Positions 26,926 through 38,924 are shown, counted from the stretch's first letter. The stretch: 64,000 bases of DNA from Vibrio penaeicida (GCF_019977755.1 NZ_AP025144.1:3410001-3474000); one strand, 5' to 3'. Numbers and translations: made by a program. Notes: generated by a model not told the origin, from the letters alone.

Positions 26926-29900
26926 ATGGCTCTATACGATCCACGTCTTGAAAAAGACAACTGTGGATTCGGTTTGATCGCCCATATGGAAGGTCAGCCG
27001 AGTCACAAACTCGTCCGCACTGCTATTTCAGCACTCGACAGAATGACTCACCGTGGTGGTATTGCCGCCGACGGTAAAACGGGTGATGGCTGCGGATTAC
27101 TACTTCAAAAGCCAGATACTTATCTGCGCATTATCGCCCAAGAACAAGGTTGGAACCTAGGCAAACAGTATGCGGTTGGCATGGTCTTCTTTAGCCAAGA
27201 TCCTGAAAAAGCAAAAGAAGCCAAACGCGTAATTAACGAAGAGTTAGCAAGAGAAACACTCACTGTCGTTGGTTGGCGTGATGTTCCCATCAACACCGAT
27301 GTTTTAGGTCCGATCGCCAATGAGTCCGTTCCTAACATCGAGCAAGTGTTTATTTCAGCTCCTGCTGGTTGGCGGGAACGCGATATTGAACGTCGCCTGT
27401 ATATTGCTCGTCGCCGTATTGAAAAACAAATTCAAGACGATGACGATTTTTATATCTGTAGCCTGTCGACTCAGGTCATCGTGTACAAAGGGCTGTGCAT
27501 GCCTGCGGATCTACCACGATTCTATTTGGACTTGGCGGATCTACGCATGGAATCGGCGATTTGCTTGTTCCACCAACGTTTCTCCACCAACACGCAACCG
27601 CGCTGGCCACTGGCTCAACCATTCCGCTATTTAGCACACAACGGTGAAATCAATACGATTGAAGGTAACCGCCAATGGGCTAGAGCACGTGCTTACAAGT
27701 TCTCGTCGCCACTGCTACCAGACTTACAAAGTGCCGCGCCATTTGTGAATGAAACAGGTTCTGATTCATCCAGCTTAGACAACATGTTGGATTTGTTCTT
27801 AGCCGGAGGTATGGATGTGTTCCGTGCCATGCGGATGCTGGTTCCACCAGCGTGGCAAAATCACCCAGACATGGACCCCGATCTGCGTGCGTTTTATGAC
27901 TTTAACTCAAAGCATATGGAGCCTTGGGATGGGCCGGCAGGGATCGTTTTATCGGACGGTCGATACGCTGCCTGTAACTTAGATAGAAATGGGCTGCGCC
28001 CAGCTCGATATGTCATCACTAAAGATAACCTGATTACACTCGCTTCAGAGGTCGGTATATGGGATTACACGCCAGATGAAGTCTCTGAAAAAGGACGTGT
28101 TGGTCCCGGTGAACTTCTGGTTATCGACACTCGAAAAGGAAAACTTTGGCAATCGTCTGAGATCGACAGCGACCTAAAGAGCCGTCACCCTTATCGTGAA
28201 TGGATGGAAAACAACGTTCATCGCTTAACTCCCTTTGCAGAGTTAAAGGACGATGAAGTGGGTCAACGCAATTTTGATAACGATGAGCTCAAAACTTATC
28301 AAAAGCAATTTGCGATGAGCAATGAAGAAGTCGATCAAGTCCTTCGAGTACTGGGCGATATGGGGCAAGAAGCCGTTGGCTCAATGGGCGACGATACCCC
28401 AATGGCTGTTTTATCTTCCAAAGAGCGCTTGGTAACGGATTACTTCCGTCAAAAGTTTGCACAGGTCACCAATCCACCGATTGATCCACTTCGTGAAAAA
28501 CACGTCATGTCACTGGCCACCAGCGTGGGTCAGGAAATGAATGTGTTCTGCGAAACCGACGGTCACGCACATCGAGTTGCCTTTGAGTCACCGGTTTTGC
28601 TGTATTCCGATATGTTGCAGTTGCTCGAACTGAATGACGAACACTACCGAAATACCATTCTGGACATCAACTTTGATCCTAAAGAAAAGTCGCTAGAGCA
28701 AGCCATCCATGACTTGTGCGAGCAAGCTGAAACCGTTGTCCGACAAGGCACGGTACTGGTTGTCTTATCCGATCGTGATATTCAGAAAGGGAAACTACCG
28801 ATTCCGGCTGCAATGGCAGTGGGTGCGGTACAAACTCATCTTATCAATGCCAATTTACGCTGTGATGCCAATATTATTGTGGAAACGGCTACGGCACGCG
28901 ATCCTCATCAATTCGCAGTGCTATTGGGCTTTGGTGCGACCGCGGTTTATCCATATCTTGCTTACGAAGCCTTAGGTAAAGCCATTGATGATGGTGCACT
29001 GGAACGCTCCTACGGAGAAGCGATGCTGAACTATCGCAACGGCATCAATAAAGGGCTATACAAGATCATGTCCAAAATGGGCATTTCGACCATCGCTTCC
29101 TATCGCTGCTCTCAGTTGTTTGAAGCCGTTGGATTACACCAAGATGTTGTCGATCTTTGTTTCAAAGGGGTGACGAGCCGAATCCAAGGCGCTTCATTCA
29201 GTGATTTCCAACAAGATGTGTTCAATCTTTCTCGTAAAGCATGGGCAAAACGCAAGCCCATCGACCACGGTGGATTGCTGAAATTTGTCCACGGTGGAGA
29301 ATTTCACGCCTACAACCCAGATGTCGTCAGCACATTGCAAACGGCGGTTAATTCGGGTGAAACCAATGACTATAAGTCCTTTTCTAAGCAGGTTAATGAA
29401 CGTCCTGCCGCCATGTTGCGTGACTTATTGAAACTAAAGAAAGCAGACAAAGCGCTGCCACTAGAAAAAATTGAGCCAAACACCGAACTCTTTAAGCGAT
29501 TTGATTCAGCGGCAATGTCGATTGGTGCACTTAGCCCTGAAGCACACGAAGCATTAGCCATGGCGATGAATCGCTTAGGTGGCTACTCAAACTCCGGTGA
29601 AGGCGGTGAGGATCCGCGTCGCTTTGGTACGGACCGTAATTCACGTATCAAACAAGTGGCATCGGGTCGATTTGGCGTTACCCCGCACTATCTGACCAAT
29701 GCCGATGTATTGCAAATCAAAGTTGCACAAGGGGCGAAACCCGGTGAAGGTGGTCAGCTTCCAGGTCACAAAGTGACGGCTGAAATTGCCAAACTGCGAT
29801 ATTCCGTTCAGGGTGTCACCCTGATTTCACCGCCACCTCATCACGACATTTATTCGATAGAAGATTTGGCCCAGCTGATTTTCGACCTGAAGCAGGTTAA

Positions 29901-31389
29901 CCCAAATGCTTTGGTGTCTGTCAAACTGGTGTCTGAACCGGGTGTAGGCACCATTGCCACAGGTGTTGCTAAAGCGTATGCCGATTTGATCACCATTTCC
30001 GGATACGACGGCGGCACCGCTGCCAGTCCATTAACGTCTGTGAAATATGCTGGCTGTCCTTGGGAGCTGGGGCTTGCAGAAACTCAGCAAGCATTAGTGG
30101 CCAATAGCTTACGTCATAAGATCCGTTTGCAAGTGGATGGTGGGCTAAAAACGGGCTTAGACGTCGTAAAAGCCGCCATTTTAGGGGCAGAAAGCTTCGG
30201 CTTTGGTACCGCACCAATGGTTGCGATGGGCTGTAAGTTCCTCCGAATCTGTCACCTAAATAACTGTGCAACGGGCGTTGCAACTCAGGATGAAACCCTG
30301 CGTAAGCAGTATTTCAAAGGGTTGCCAGATATGGTTGTCAACTACTTCACAGGGCTTGCCGAAGAAGTACGTGGAATCATGGCTGAGCTGGGCGTTGAAA
30401 AACTCACAGACTTAATAGGGCGCACCGACTTGCTTGAAGCCGTTCAAGGTATGACGGCAAAACAAAGTAAGCTCGATCTTTCGGGAATTTTGGAAAAGCC
30501 AATCTCGCCACAAGGGCACCCTGTCAGCTGGACTGAGCCCAATACTCCATTTGATAACGCTGCGTTAAACCAAAAAATCATCTCCGATGCCATGGCGGCT
30601 GTCGAAGCCAAGCAAAGCGCTAACTTTTACTATGATGTGATTAATACCGATCGCTCGGTAGGCGCACGTTTGTCTGGCGAAATCGCCAAGCGATATGGTA
30701 ATCAGGGAATGGCTACCCAACCCATTAAGTTGTACTTAAATGGCACTGCTGGGCAATCCTTCGGTGTTTGGAATGCTGGTGGTGTTGAGCTCTACCTGAC
30801 TGGTGATGCGAACGACTATGTCGGTAAAGGCATGGCAGGCGGAAAAATCTCCATCAAGCCACACTTAGGTACCGCATTCCGCTGCAATGAAGCAACGATT
30901 ATAGGCAACACCTGCTTGTACGGTGCGACAGGCGGTAAGCTGTTTGCTGCTGGGAAAGCTGGTGAACGTTTTGGCGTTCGAAACTCAGGCACCATTGCTG
31001 TCATCGAAGGCGCAGGCGACAACGCATGTGAGTACATGACGGGAGGTGTTGTTGCCATTCTTGGCGCAACAGGCGTGAACTTTGGAGCGGGTATGACAGG
31101 CGGATTTGCCTATGTACTGGATGCGAACGACGACTTTAAAGGGCGTGTGAACACAGAATCGGTTGAAGCTCTATCACTCTCGGATCTCTACATCCATCAA
31201 GAGCATTTGAGAGGGTTGATATCAGAACATTTGGACGAAACCAACTCAGCGCATGCTGAGGAAATTCTTGCAAATTTCGACGAATGGATTCCTAAGTTCT
31301 ACCTTGTGAAACCGCAAGCCTCTGACTTGAGAACCTTACTCGGTCACCAAAGTCGCAGCGCAGCTGAGTTGCGTGTTCAGGCACAGTAA
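26926..31389 (+). CDS. gltB: Glutamate synthase (NADPH) large subunit, E. coli type
   Basis: The 1487-residue alpha subunit catalyses the same reaction as the first copy. A 12-residue propeptide precedes Cys13 in [13 protein letters not shown], the expected amidotransferase nucleophile. The FMN domain shows [14 protein letters not shown] and [12 protein letters not shown]; its cluster cysteines lie in [19 protein letters not shown]. Length and sequence match E. coli GltB (1486 mature) far better than the copy at 20547. Having both lineages side by side is a known trait of vibrios. The gap to its gltD is 13 bases with GGAGAG. Separate promoters suggest separate control. Confidence 0.96.
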   Translation: MALYDPRLEKDNCGFGLIAHMEGQPSHKLVRTAISALDRMTHRGGIAADGKTGDGCGLLLQKPDTYLRIIAQEQGWNLGKQYAVGMVFFSQDPEKAKEAKRVINEELARETLTVVGWRDVPINTDVLGPIANESVPNIEQVFISAPAGWRERDIERRLYIARRRIEKQIQDDDDFYICSLSTQVIVYKGLCMPADLPRFYLDLADLRMESAICLFHQRFSTNTQPRWPLAQPFRYLAHNGEINTIEGNRQWARARAYKFSSPLLPDLQSAAPFVNETGSDSSSLDNMLDLFLAGGMDVFRAMRMLVPPAWQNHPDMDPDLRAFYDFNSKHMEPWDGPAGIVLSDGRYAACNLDRNGLRPARYVITKDNLITLASEVGIWDYTPDEVSEKGRVGPGELLVIDTRKGKLWQSSEIDSDLKSRHPYREWMENNVHRLTPFAELKDDEVGQRNFDNDELKTYQKQFAMSNEEVDQVLRVLGDMGQEAVGSMGDDTPMAVLSSKERLVTDYFRQKFAQVTNPPIDPLREKHVMSLATSVGQEMNVFCETDGHAHRVAFESPVLLYSDMLQLLELNDEHYRNTILDINFDPKEKSLEQAIHDLCEQAETVVRQGTVLVVLSDRDIQKGKLPIPAAMAVGAVQTHLINANLRCDANIIVETATARDPHQFAVLLGFGATAVYPYLAYEALGKAIDDGALERSYGEAMLNYRNGINKGLYKIMSKMGISTIASYRCSQLFEAVGLHQDVVDLCFKGVTSRIQGASFSDFQQDVFNLSRKAWAKRKPIDHGGLLKFVHGGEFHAYNPDVVSTLQTAVNSGETNDYKSFSKQVNERPAAMLRDLLKLKKADKALPLEKIEPNTELFKRFDSAAMSIGALSPEAHEALAMAMNRLGGYSNSGEGGEDPRRFGTDRNSRIKQVASGRFGVTPHYLTNADVLQIKVAQGAKPGEGGQLPGHKVTAEIAKLRYSVQGVTLISPPPHHDIYSIEDLAQLIFDLKQVNPNALVSVKLVSEPGVGTIATGVAKAYADLITISGYDGGTAASPLTSVKYAGCPWELGLAETQQALVANSLRHKIRLQVDGGLKTGLDVVKAAILGAESFGFGTAPMVAMGCKFLRICHLNNCATGVATQDETLRKQYFKGLPDMVVNYFTGLAEEVRGIMAELGVEKLTDLIGRTDLLEAVQGMTAKQSKLDLSGILEKPISPQGHPVSWTEPNTPFDNAALNQKIISDAMAAVEAKQSANFYYDVINTDRSVGARLSGEIAKRYGNQGMATQPIKLYLNGTAGQSFGVWNAGGVELYLTGDANDYVGKGMAGGKISIKPHLGTAFRCNEATIIGNTCLYGATGGKLFAAGKAGERFGVRNSGTIAVIEGAGDNACEYMTGGVVAILGATGVNFGAGMTGGFAYVLDANDDFKGRVNTESVEALSLSDLYIHQEHLRGLISEHLDETNSAHAEEILANFDEWIPKFYLVKPQASDLRTLLGHQSRSAAELRVQAQ

Positions 31390-31393
31390 GTAG

Positions 31394-32815
<1,422 letters not shown>

Positions 32816-32845
32816 CTCGCCAACATTACGCTTAACACATACTCT

Positions 32846-32879
32846 AAAAGCAAAGAATGCCGTTATTCTTTGCTTTTTT
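32846..32879 (+). terminator. Terminator of the second gltBD operon
   Basis: AAAAGCAAAGAAT/ATTCTTTGCTTTTTT forms a 13-base stem with a six-base loop and T-run. Confidence 0.93.
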
Positions 32880-32900
32880 CATTCATAGGAGAGTTCACCA

Positions 32901-33335
32901 ATGAAAACCATCAGCGTCGTCTTAGGCTCTTTAGTTTTCCTTTCGGCTTGCAGCCAAGAACCTGTTTCCATTCCAGACAGAACTTCTCATCCTTGTGGCG
33001 ATAGCCCTAACTGCGTGTCCACCCTTGAACACCGTGAAGACTTTATTCTGCAGCCTTTCACTTTAGCATCAAGCGATATCACCATTGAGCAAATTGAAAC
33101 CGTGGCGCTATCAATGCCGGGCTCGCTAACGGCAGTAAAAGATGGCTCTTACATTCGAATAGAATACACCAGTGATTTCTTCGGGTTTGTCGACGATTTA
33201 GAAATCAAAATTGAGGGAGACAAACTGATCGTACGCTCCGAATCCCGCACGGGTCACTCCGACTTTGGCGTAAACAGAGAGCGCGCGGACGAACTTCGCA
33301 GTAGCTTGTTAGAGCAAGGTTTAATTACCCCGTAA
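32901..33335 (+). CDS. DUF1499 family lipoprotein
   Basis: The 144-residue protein has a lipoprotein signal, MKTISVVLGSLVFLSAC, with Cys at residue 17. DUF1499 follows: CGDSPNCVST near residues 32-41, then SYIRIEYTSDFFGFVDDLEI and a terminal SRTGHSDFGVNRERADELR. The family occurs in proteobacteria and plastids and has no known biochemical function. GGAG lies before the start. A terminator upstream separates it from gltD. Confidence 0.87.
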   Translation: MKTISVVLGSLVFLSACSQEPVSIPDRTSHPCGDSPNCVSTLEHREDFILQPFTLASSDITIEQIETVALSMPGSLTAVKDGSYIRIEYTSDFFGFVDDLEIKIEGDKLIVRSESRTGHSDFGVNRERADELRSSLLEQGLITP

Positions 33336-33360
33336 TCAGCACTTCACTTGTGCCTAAATT

Positions 33361-33387
33361 GGTTTGTGTCCAACTTAGACACAAACC
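33361..33387. repeat. Inverted repeat between two lipoprotein genes
   Basis: GGTTTGTGTC/GACACAAACC is a perfect ten-base stem with a seven-base loop, 25 bases past the DUF1499 stop. No T-run follows, so it may be a weak terminator or mRNA-end hairpin. Confidence 0.6.
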
Positions 33388-33467
33388 GTCTCATTTCAAC
33401 CAACGATAATTCAATCCAATAGCGGTACATTCAATATCAAAACATTGAATAGTAAAGGGAATGAATT

Positions 33468-34331
33468 ATGTTTAAATGGTTAAAGCTTGCCGCTCCAGCT
33501 TTGATGGTTGCGTTAGTAGGATGCAGTGTTGACACCGATGAGGCAAAAAAACTCACAAAGCCAACCGTCAACGCTGGCAATGATCAAGTGCACACGCTTC
33601 CTGTCAGTAGTATTGCACTAAACGGTACGGCATCAACATCACCTAGTGTCTATGATATTGAAACCATCTCTTGGACTCAGCGCTCTGGTCCGCAACAGTT
33701 AAGTATTCTCAATGCCGATAAGTTGAAGGCGTCCATTATCAATCCGACATTGGCAGGTACCTATGAGTTCCAGCTGTATGTCAGGGACAGTGGCGCTCGC
33801 AGTAACATCGATACTGTTCGGCTCATACTTAATGCCGCAAATGCTGGTGCTTCGGCTTCTGCTGGTATTAGACACCACTCAAACCAAACCACTCAAAAGC
33901 AACAAACCCAGTCAATTCAAAAAACAATACAAATCCCCGTATCGGTTATTTCGACTGAGCTAACCGGTTCAAACGGCGTAATACAATACGGCACGACGGA
34001 CACAACTCCCTCTAGCGATATTCAAAAGCAAACAGAGAACGCTCTTCAACAGCTGAGTGATGCTGCTACCGTCACCTTTGATTTCTCTGAAGTCTCTAAA
34101 GACAATAATTCACAACTCCTGATCGCAATGATTGAATCCTTAAGAGGTGATAATGCTGCGCAAATCGTTTCTTCCTACGACTCAGAAAACCCCGTGACCA
34201 CCATTTATTTGCCAGACCTAAAACCACATCAAAATATGAAGTTTGATAACAGCGAACTCGGCACGCAGTTAAACGAGCTAGTCGATACCTTACAGCTCAC
34301 CATCCCATCAACTTCAATCAGAAAAAACTAG
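33468..34331 (+). CDS. PKD/K319-like domain lipoprotein
   Basis: The 287-residue lipoprotein has signal MFKWLKLAAPALMVALVGC with Cys at residue 19. Residues 32-125 form a PKD-like domain: VNAGNDQVHTLPVSSIALNG, SWTQRSGP and GTYEFQLYVRDSGA are characteristic. A Gln/Thr-rich linker (about 140-165, including THQ-like repeats) leads to a C-terminal region of unknown fold. The protein is probably anchored in the outer membrane and used for surface or protein contacts. It is a single-gene unit. No partner was recognised. Confidence 0.8.
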   Translation: MFKWLKLAAPALMVALVGCSVDTDEAKKLTKPTVNAGNDQVHTLPVSSIALNGTASTSPSVYDIETISWTQRSGPQQLSILNADKLKASIINPTLAGTYEFQLYVRDSGARSNIDTVRLILNAANAGASASAGIRHHSNQTTQKQQTQSIQKTIQIPVSVISTELTGSNGVIQYGTTDTTPSSDIQKQTENALQQLSDAATVTFDFSEVSKDNNSQLLIAMIESLRGDNAAQIVSSYDSENPVTTIYLPDLKPHQNMKFDNSELGTQLNELVDTLQLTIPSTSIRKN

Positions 34332-34384
34332 CGCAATAAGAGCATTCAGCAAGCAGCCATAGCTCGTGCGCTGTGGAGACCAAA

Positions 34385-34437
34385 AACCTCGAGAGCACTA
34401 ATAATTCAGCCATTACTGAAATTATGATCTTGAGGTT
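34385..34437. repeat. Two-level hairpin upstream of mtnN
   Basis: AACCTC/GAGGTT (34385-34390 with 34432-34437) encloses ATAATTCAG/CTG-A-AATTAT (34401-34409 with 34416-34425). It lies about 100 bases before mtnN. It has no T-run and its role is unknown. Confidence 0.45.
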
Positions 34438-34540
34438 ATCGCTCCATCGCTACCAAAAAATATTGCCTAGACGGGGTTAGAGACTGCAAAACTTTCCTGC
34501 TACAATCCGCTGTAATTGAATACTAACTTAGAGACGTCCA

Positions 34541-35236
34541 ATGAAAATCGGTATTATCGGTGCCATGCAGCAGGAAGTGGCTATCCTGAAAGAAGCAATG
34601 ACTCACTGTAAAGAAGAAACACGCGCAGGTTGTGTTTTCTACACAGGTCAAATCAATGGTGTGGATGCTGTTTTGTTGCAGTCTGGTATTGGCAAAGTGG
34701 CGGCTTCTGTTGGTACCACCTTGTTACTCGAAATCTATCAGCCTGAAGTCGTGATAAATACCGGTTCTGCTGGTGGTTTTGATTCTTCTCTGAACTTGGG
34801 TGATGTTGTTATTTCAACCGAAGTTCGTCATCACGATGCGGATGTTACCGCTTTTGGTTATGAAATTGGGCAGATGGCAGGCCAGCCGGCAGGTTTTGCT
34901 GCCGATGAAAAGCTGATGGCAGTTGCAGAGCAAGCTCTTGAAAAAATGGATGGCAAGCACGCAGTTCGCGGACTCATTTGCACGGGTGATGCCTTTGTAT
35001 GCAGCGCAGAACGCCAGGCTTTTATCCGCACGAATTTCCCATCTGTGATTGCAGTTGAAATGGAAGCCGCAGCCATCGCTCAAACCTGTTACCAATTTAA
35101 TGTTCCGTTTGTGGTTGTTCGCGCCATCTCTGACGTTGCGGATAAAGAGTCTCCAATGAGTTTTGACGAATTCCTTCCTTTGGCGGCACAAAGCTCCTCG
35201 GAAATGGTGCTCAAAATGGCTGACTTACTGAAGTAA
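34541..35236 (+). CDS. mtnN: 5'-Methylthioadenosine/S-adenosylhomocysteine nucleosidase
   Basis: The 231-residue enzyme cleaves MTA and SAH to adenine and thioribose compounds. It clears SAM by-products and supplies S-ribosylhomocysteine for AI-2. It starts [13 protein letters not shown] and carries the acidic base region near Glu12, [18 protein letters not shown], the substrate-binding [10 protein letters not shown] (near 172-181) and the catalytic Asp in RAISDVADK (near 197). Length matches E. coli (232). It leads a run with cbiB, btuF and yadS (gaps 8, 1 and 35 bases), as mtnN-btuF-yadS in E. coli. Confidence 0.98.
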   Translation: MKIGIIGAMQQEVAILKEAMTHCKEETRAGCVFYTGQINGVDAVLLQSGIGKVAASVGTTLLLEIYQPEVVINTGSAGGFDSSLNLGDVVISTEVRHHDADVTAFGYEIGQMAGQPAGFAADEKLMAVAEQALEKMDGKHAVRGLICTGDAFVCSAERQAFIRTNFPSVIAVEMEAAAIAQTCYQFNVPFVVVRAISDVADKESPMSFDEFLPLAAQSSSEMVLKMADLLK

Positions 35237-35244
35237 CATTACTC

Positions 35245-36198
35245 ATGGAAGAGCTGTTTACTAAGCTGTATTCCAACGGCGCCCTATTGGTCTTATGGGG
35301 CGCTTTACTGTTCCATTTTATCTTGCCTATCCCCAAATCAGTGCACCCTGCGACGCTTTGGCATAAGTTTGCTGAAATCCTCGCAACCAAGGTGAACAAC
35401 AATCAAAACCACGGGCAAAGTGTCATCTCTGGCAGCTTGGCTTGGGGAATGATGTGTATACCAGCCTTAATCTTCTTTATCGCATTAAAGCCTCTGGTCT
35501 GGCAGCCACAACTGTTCGATTTAGCATTACTTCTATTGGCGATCGATTGGCGCAGCAATGAGTCTCTCGCGAAGCACCTCATTCAAGCATTAGGGAAAGA
35601 AGACAAAAAGCGCGCCCGCCGTGAATTAGCGCCTCATGTTAATCGAGCAACCGACACGCTCTCTCCATTAGGGCTTGGCAAAGCTGGCGCAGAAACTCTG
35701 ATTTTAGGGTACGGCAGAAACGTTATCTGCGTGATGTTCTGGTATGCCATCGGTGGCGGTATTGGTGCCATGATGTACCGCTTAATCATGGAACTGGCAC
35801 GGGCTTGGTCACCTAGTCGAAGTGAATTTCTACCTTTCGGCTTACCCGCTATTCGAATGCTCGCACTGTTAGAATTAATTCCTCTAAGACTATTTAGCTT
35901 ATTTATAGCCGTGGGAAATAATATGTCTGCGGCGATATCTGGCATGCTTTCGCAAGGAAAAACATGGCCAACACCGGGTCCTGGTTGGCTCATGGCGGTG
36001 GTGGGTAACAAACTCGAGCTATCACTTGGTGGCCCTGCTATTTATGGCGATAAAAAAACCATGCGCCCCAAACTTGGAGGTCGAGTCGCGCCTTCCGCTT
36101 ATCATTTATCTCAAATTCAACATCTTCTGGCGTGGCGCATCTGTGTTTGGGTGTTGCTGCAAAGCGCAATCATGGCAGTCATCTATCAAGGTATTTAA
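35245..36198 (+). CDS. CbiB/CobD-family cobalamin biosynthesis membrane protein
   Basis: The 317-residue membrane protein is related to adenosylcobinamide-phosphate synthase (CbiB/CobD), which joins an aminopropanol arm to adenosylcobyric acid. Segments such as LGKAGAETLILGYGRNVICVMFWYAIGGGIGAMMYR and GPAIYGDKKTMRPKLGG match the family, but the protein is divergent from classic CbiB. No other de novo cobalamin genes are visible nearby. Its partner btuF suggests salvage of B12 precursors. It starts eight bases after mtnN and ends one base before the TTG start of btuF. Confidence 0.85.
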   Translation: MEELFTKLYSNGALLVLWGALLFHFILPIPKSVHPATLWHKFAEILATKVNNNQNHGQSVISGSLAWGMMCIPALIFFIALKPLVWQPQLFDLALLLLAIDWRSNESLAKHLIQALGKEDKKRARRELAPHVNRATDTLSPLGLGKAGAETLILGYGRNVICVMFWYAIGGGIGAMMYRLIMELARAWSPSRSEFLPFGLPAIRMLALLELIPLRLFSLFIAVGNNMSAAISGMLSQGKTWPTPGPGWLMAVVGNKLELSLGGPAIYGDKKTMRPKLGGRVAPSAYHLSQIQHLLAWRICVWVLLQSAIMAVIYQGI

Positions 36199-36199
36199 A

Positions 36200-37036
36200 T
36201 TGAAAACGCTCTTTGTTTTGTTAGCAGGTCTCCTTGTTAGCCAATCTGTTTTGGCTAATTCCGCACCTCAACGCATTATTTCCCTTGCGCCTCACGCAAC
36301 AGAAATCGCCTTTGCAGCAGGACTAGGCGACAAGCTTATTGCCGCTACCGACCACAGCGATTACCCAGAAGAAGCGAAAGCACTCGAGCGGGTCGCCAAC
36401 TATCAAGGCATCAAACTCGAACGCATTGTGGCGCTTCAACCCGACTTAATCATCGCGTGGCCAAGTGGCAACCCCGCCAAAGAGTTAGACAAACTAAGAA
36501 AGCTTGGGTTTGAAATTTACAACTCCAAAACGGGTACATTCGAAGATATTGTCCACAATTTAGAGCAGCTAAGCCAATACGCAGAAGACCCAAGTGTTGG
36601 CATGAAAGCCGCCGCGGATTTTCGAGAAAACCTAGCGCAACTTAAACAACGCTACACCACCGACAAGCCCGTAAAGTATTTCTATCAATTAAGTACAAAA
36701 CCCATTATCACGGTGGCACAAAATAGCTGGCCAAGTGAGGTGTTTAGTTTTTGTGGGGGTACCAATATCTTTGTCGACAGTGCGTCTCCCTACCCTCAAG
36801 TTGGTGAAGAGCAGGTCATTGTTCGGCAGCCAGATGTCATCTTTACTTCTCGACATGCGGTACAAGATGAGTCCCTATGGCAAGGGTGGGCATCGCAAGT
36901 CCCTGCTGTACAACACAAACACATTTGGTCACTGAATTCCGATTGGATAAATCGACCGACACCGCGCACCGTTAAAGCCATAGAGCAGGTATGCGACTTT
37001 TTTGAACAAGCAAGGCAATACGCAAAAGCTAGCTAA
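36200..37036 (+). CDS. btuF: Vitamin B12 periplasmic binding protein BtuF
   Basis: The 278-residue protein delivers cobalamin to the BtuCD importer. TTG 36200 is chosen because it begins a proper signal peptide, LKTLFVLLAGLLVSQSVLA, directly after the cbiB stop, with AAGG upstream; the longer open frame from 36026 overlaps cbiB and is out of context. The mature part shows RIISLAPHATEIAFAAGLGD, GIKLERIVALQPDLIIAW and FCGGTNIF, typical of the class III binding-protein fold. Length is near E. coli BtuF (266). Confidence 0.93.
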   Translation: MKTLFVLLAGLLVSQSVLANSAPQRIISLAPHATEIAFAAGLGDKLIAATDHSDYPEEAKALERVANYQGIKLERIVALQPDLIIAWPSGNPAKELDKLRKLGFEIYNSKTGTFEDIVHNLEQLSQYAEDPSVGMKAAADFRENLAQLKQRYTTDKPVKYFYQLSTKPIITVAQNSWPSEVFSFCGGTNIFVDSASPYPQVGEEQVIVRQPDVIFTSRHAVQDESLWQGWASQVPAVQHKHIWSLNSDWINRPTPRTVKAIEQVCDFFEQARQYAKAS

Positions 37037-37071
37037 GCTCACGTAAAAAGCTAACTGAGAATACGAGGAAC

Positions 37072-37692
37072 ATGGACGCATTACTTCTATACATAATTGA
37101 TCTGTTTGGAACCGCAGTATTTGCGATTTCTGGGGTGTTGCTGGCAGGCCGATTAAAAATGGACCCATTCGGTGTAGTCGTGCTGGGCAGTGTCACAGCC
37201 ATTGGCGGCGGATCGATACGCGATATGCTTTTAGGGGCAACTCCCGTATTCTGGATATCCGATACCGCATATCTCTGGGTTATTTTCATTACCTGTGTGC
37301 TCACCATGTTGATTGTTAGACGTCCTAAACGCTTGCCATGGTTCGTATTACCCGTCTGTGATGCCATCGGGCTGGCTGTATTTGTCGGAATCGGTGTAGA
37401 AAAAGCATTAAGCTATCAAGACAGCGCCATTGTTGCCGTCATTATGGGGGTACTCACAGGGTGTGGGGGCGGTATTATCCGCGATGTTCTAGCAAGAGAA
37501 ATCCCAATGGTATTAAGAAGCGAAGTGTACGCCACCGCCTGTTTAGTGGGCGGTATTGTTCACACTGGTGCTATCGCTTTAGGTGTTGAGCACTCTCCTG
37601 CGTTGTTCATTGGTATTTTCACTACATTGACCATTAGGCTGGCGGCCATCAAATGGCACCTTTCTCTACCAGTATTTGCAATTAACAAATAG
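37072..37692 (+). CDS. yadS: TRIC cation channel family protein YadS
   Basis: The 206-residue inner-membrane protein has two copies of the UPF0126/TRIC unit, with about seven membrane helices. The conserved glycine motifs are GSVTAIGGGSIRDMLLGATPVFW (first repeat) and GVLTGCGGGIIRDVLAREIPMVL (second repeat). Bacterial TRIC proteins are trimeric monovalent-cation channels; a link to glycine uptake was proposed for E. coli YadS/YicG relatives. It closes the mtnN run and ends in a good terminator. Confidence 0.92.
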   Translation: MDALLLYIIDLFGTAVFAISGVLLAGRLKMDPFGVVVLGSVTAIGGGSIRDMLLGATPVFWISDTAYLWVIFITCVLTMLIVRRPKRLPWFVLPVCDAIGLAVFVGIGVEKALSYQDSAIVAVIMGVLTGCGGGIIRDVLAREIPMVLRSEVYATACLVGGIVHTGAIALGVEHSPALFIGIFTTLTIRLAAIKWHLSLPVFAINK

Positions 37693-37776
37693 TCTAAAAC
37701 AATGGGTTTAACTCCATTAATAGATAAGTTCATTCATCTGACGTTATTCAGGCTGTAACACCATCGTATTTTATTG

Positions 37777-37803
37777 GCCCACATCTTTTGATGTGGGCTT
37801 TTT
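37777..37803 (+). terminator. Terminator of the mtnN-cbiB-btuF-yadS operon
   Basis: GCCCACATC/GATGTGGGC with a TTTT loop is followed by five T. Confidence 0.95.
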
Positions 37804-37859
37804 GTTGCACGCTTTTTTGAGTGACTTCTCATTTAGCTGACTTAAAAACGATTAAATAA

Positions 37860-37874
37860 AGTAATTTGTTTACT
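37860..37874. promoter_or_regulatory. Operator O1 of the redox operon
   Basis: AGTAA-TTTGT-TTACT is a perfect 5-5-5 palindrome. It overlaps the probable -35 region of the promoter and is part of a perfect 20-base inverted repeat (37855-37874 with 37897-37916). Confidence 0.7.
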
Positions 37875-37890
37875 TAATCATTCTGCGATC

Positions 37891-37896
37891 TATATT
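37891..37896 (+). promoter_or_regulatory. -10 box of the redox operon promoter
   Basis: TATATT lies between the two operators, about 16 bases downstream of TTTACT, with its expected start point inside operator O2. Confidence 0.55.
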
Positions 37897-37911
37897 AGTA
37901 AACAAATTACT
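37897..37911. promoter_or_regulatory. Operator O2 of the redox operon
   Basis: AGTAA-ACAAA-TTACT is the same 5-5-5 palindrome as O1 in reverse orientation. It covers the expected transcription start. Centre-to-centre distance to O1 is 37 bases. Confidence 0.7.
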
Positions 37912-37946
37912 TTATTAAAACAACTATAAGAACGTCAAGAGGCAAT

Positions 37947-38924
37947 ATGAACAACATACGATCTTCCACTCAACATTTAGTGACTGCGACACATCAATTT
38001 GATCCCAACTACCAAGGCAACTTAACGAATCACTTGCCCATGGCTTTGGTGGCACTGGATCTTAGTGGCGCGTCAGAAGCCCGAATTCAGCGCTTTTATG
38101 ATCATTACGTCAAAATTCTGGATCCCAAGAAAGCCTCGCGTACCGCGAAACAGCCACAAATGTCGAACCGAGATCATTTCAATGACTGGCAAGCATTCTT
38201 CCTCAATGAAATCCATAGCCACGGCATAGAGACGTGCTTGAAAAATCAACTTCCAGTGCTCGTTGAAGGGATTGCAGCGGCAGCGTTTCACGGTCTGATT
38301 CGGTTATCCTATGCCATTGACCTAGGTTCTCCAGACGAGATATCCCATGCGCTGGCATACCTCGCTAGCGAGTATCAGTATTTGGGCGATCTTCAGACCA
38401 CAAATTCATACTCGCTGGACGAGCAAATAGTAGAAGGATACAACTTGTTCCACCAACACTCGTTTGAACCGGGAATCATTGTGGATCGGGTGCAAGAAGT
38501 GATCGAGTCAGAACGCTACGTATCCATATCAGCGATACCGGATACACTCCCACTGGAAAAGGTGCGCGATGTCATTCTGAAGCAATTTATCCGAACTAAT
38601 GATTTCACGTATTTACACGGCGTGACGGGTCTACAAGCGTTCATCAATATCCTGCCTTATCTACAAGATCAAACTGTTGGACTACAACGCTTTTGGCAAG
38701 CTTACGTGGCAGCTTATTGTGCGAGTAGCCCATACGCCAAAGCCACGGACTGTACCATCACTCATCCCAGTAAAAATTGGCAACAACGATTGCAACGTGC
38801 GAGCCAAAGCAATGACGACCACACCATAAAGCTGGTTTTTAGTTGTTTTCGCATCGATCAATCCAACCCTACCCCATTATCTATTCAAGCTGCTGAAATG
38901 CGTCTTGCTAAGGAGTCGTTATGA
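37947..38924 (+). CDS. Questin oxidase-like (DUF4243) protein
   Basis: The 325-residue protein resembles the questin oxidase family (DUF4243), in which the fungal founder opens an anthraquinone ring in a Baeyer-Villiger-like oxidation. Supporting segments are an N-terminal HLPMALVALDLSGASEARIQ, EGIAAAAFHGLIRLSYAI near residue 112-129 and a C-terminal TYLHGVTGLQAFINILPYL; His residues in the last two fit a metal or substrate site. No cofactor motif is visible. It is the first gene of a three-gene operon and overlaps the VOC gene by four bases. Its substrate is probably a quinone or polyphenol, by context only. Confidence 0.78.
   Translation: MNNIRSSTQHLVTATHQFDPNYQGNLTNHLPMALVALDLSGASEARIQRFYDHYVKILDPKKASRTAKQPQMSNRDHFNDWQAFFLNEIHSHGIETCLKNQLPVLVEGIAAAAFHGLIRLSYAIDLGSPDEISHALAYLASEYQYLGDLQTTNSYSLDEQIVEGYNLFHQHSFEPGIIVDRVQEVIESERYVSISAIPDTLPLEKVRDVILKQFIRTNDFTYLHGVTGLQAFINILPYLQDQTVGLQRFWQAYVAAYCASSPYAKATDCTITHPSKNWQQRLQRASQSNDDHTIKLVFSCFRIDQSNPTPLSIQAAEMRLAKESL

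Noticed and set aside
36026..37036. A longer BtuF reading frame that starts inside cbiB
   Set aside because: The upstream part overlaps cbiB in another frame and lacks family similarity; the TTG at 36200 starts a normal signal peptide.
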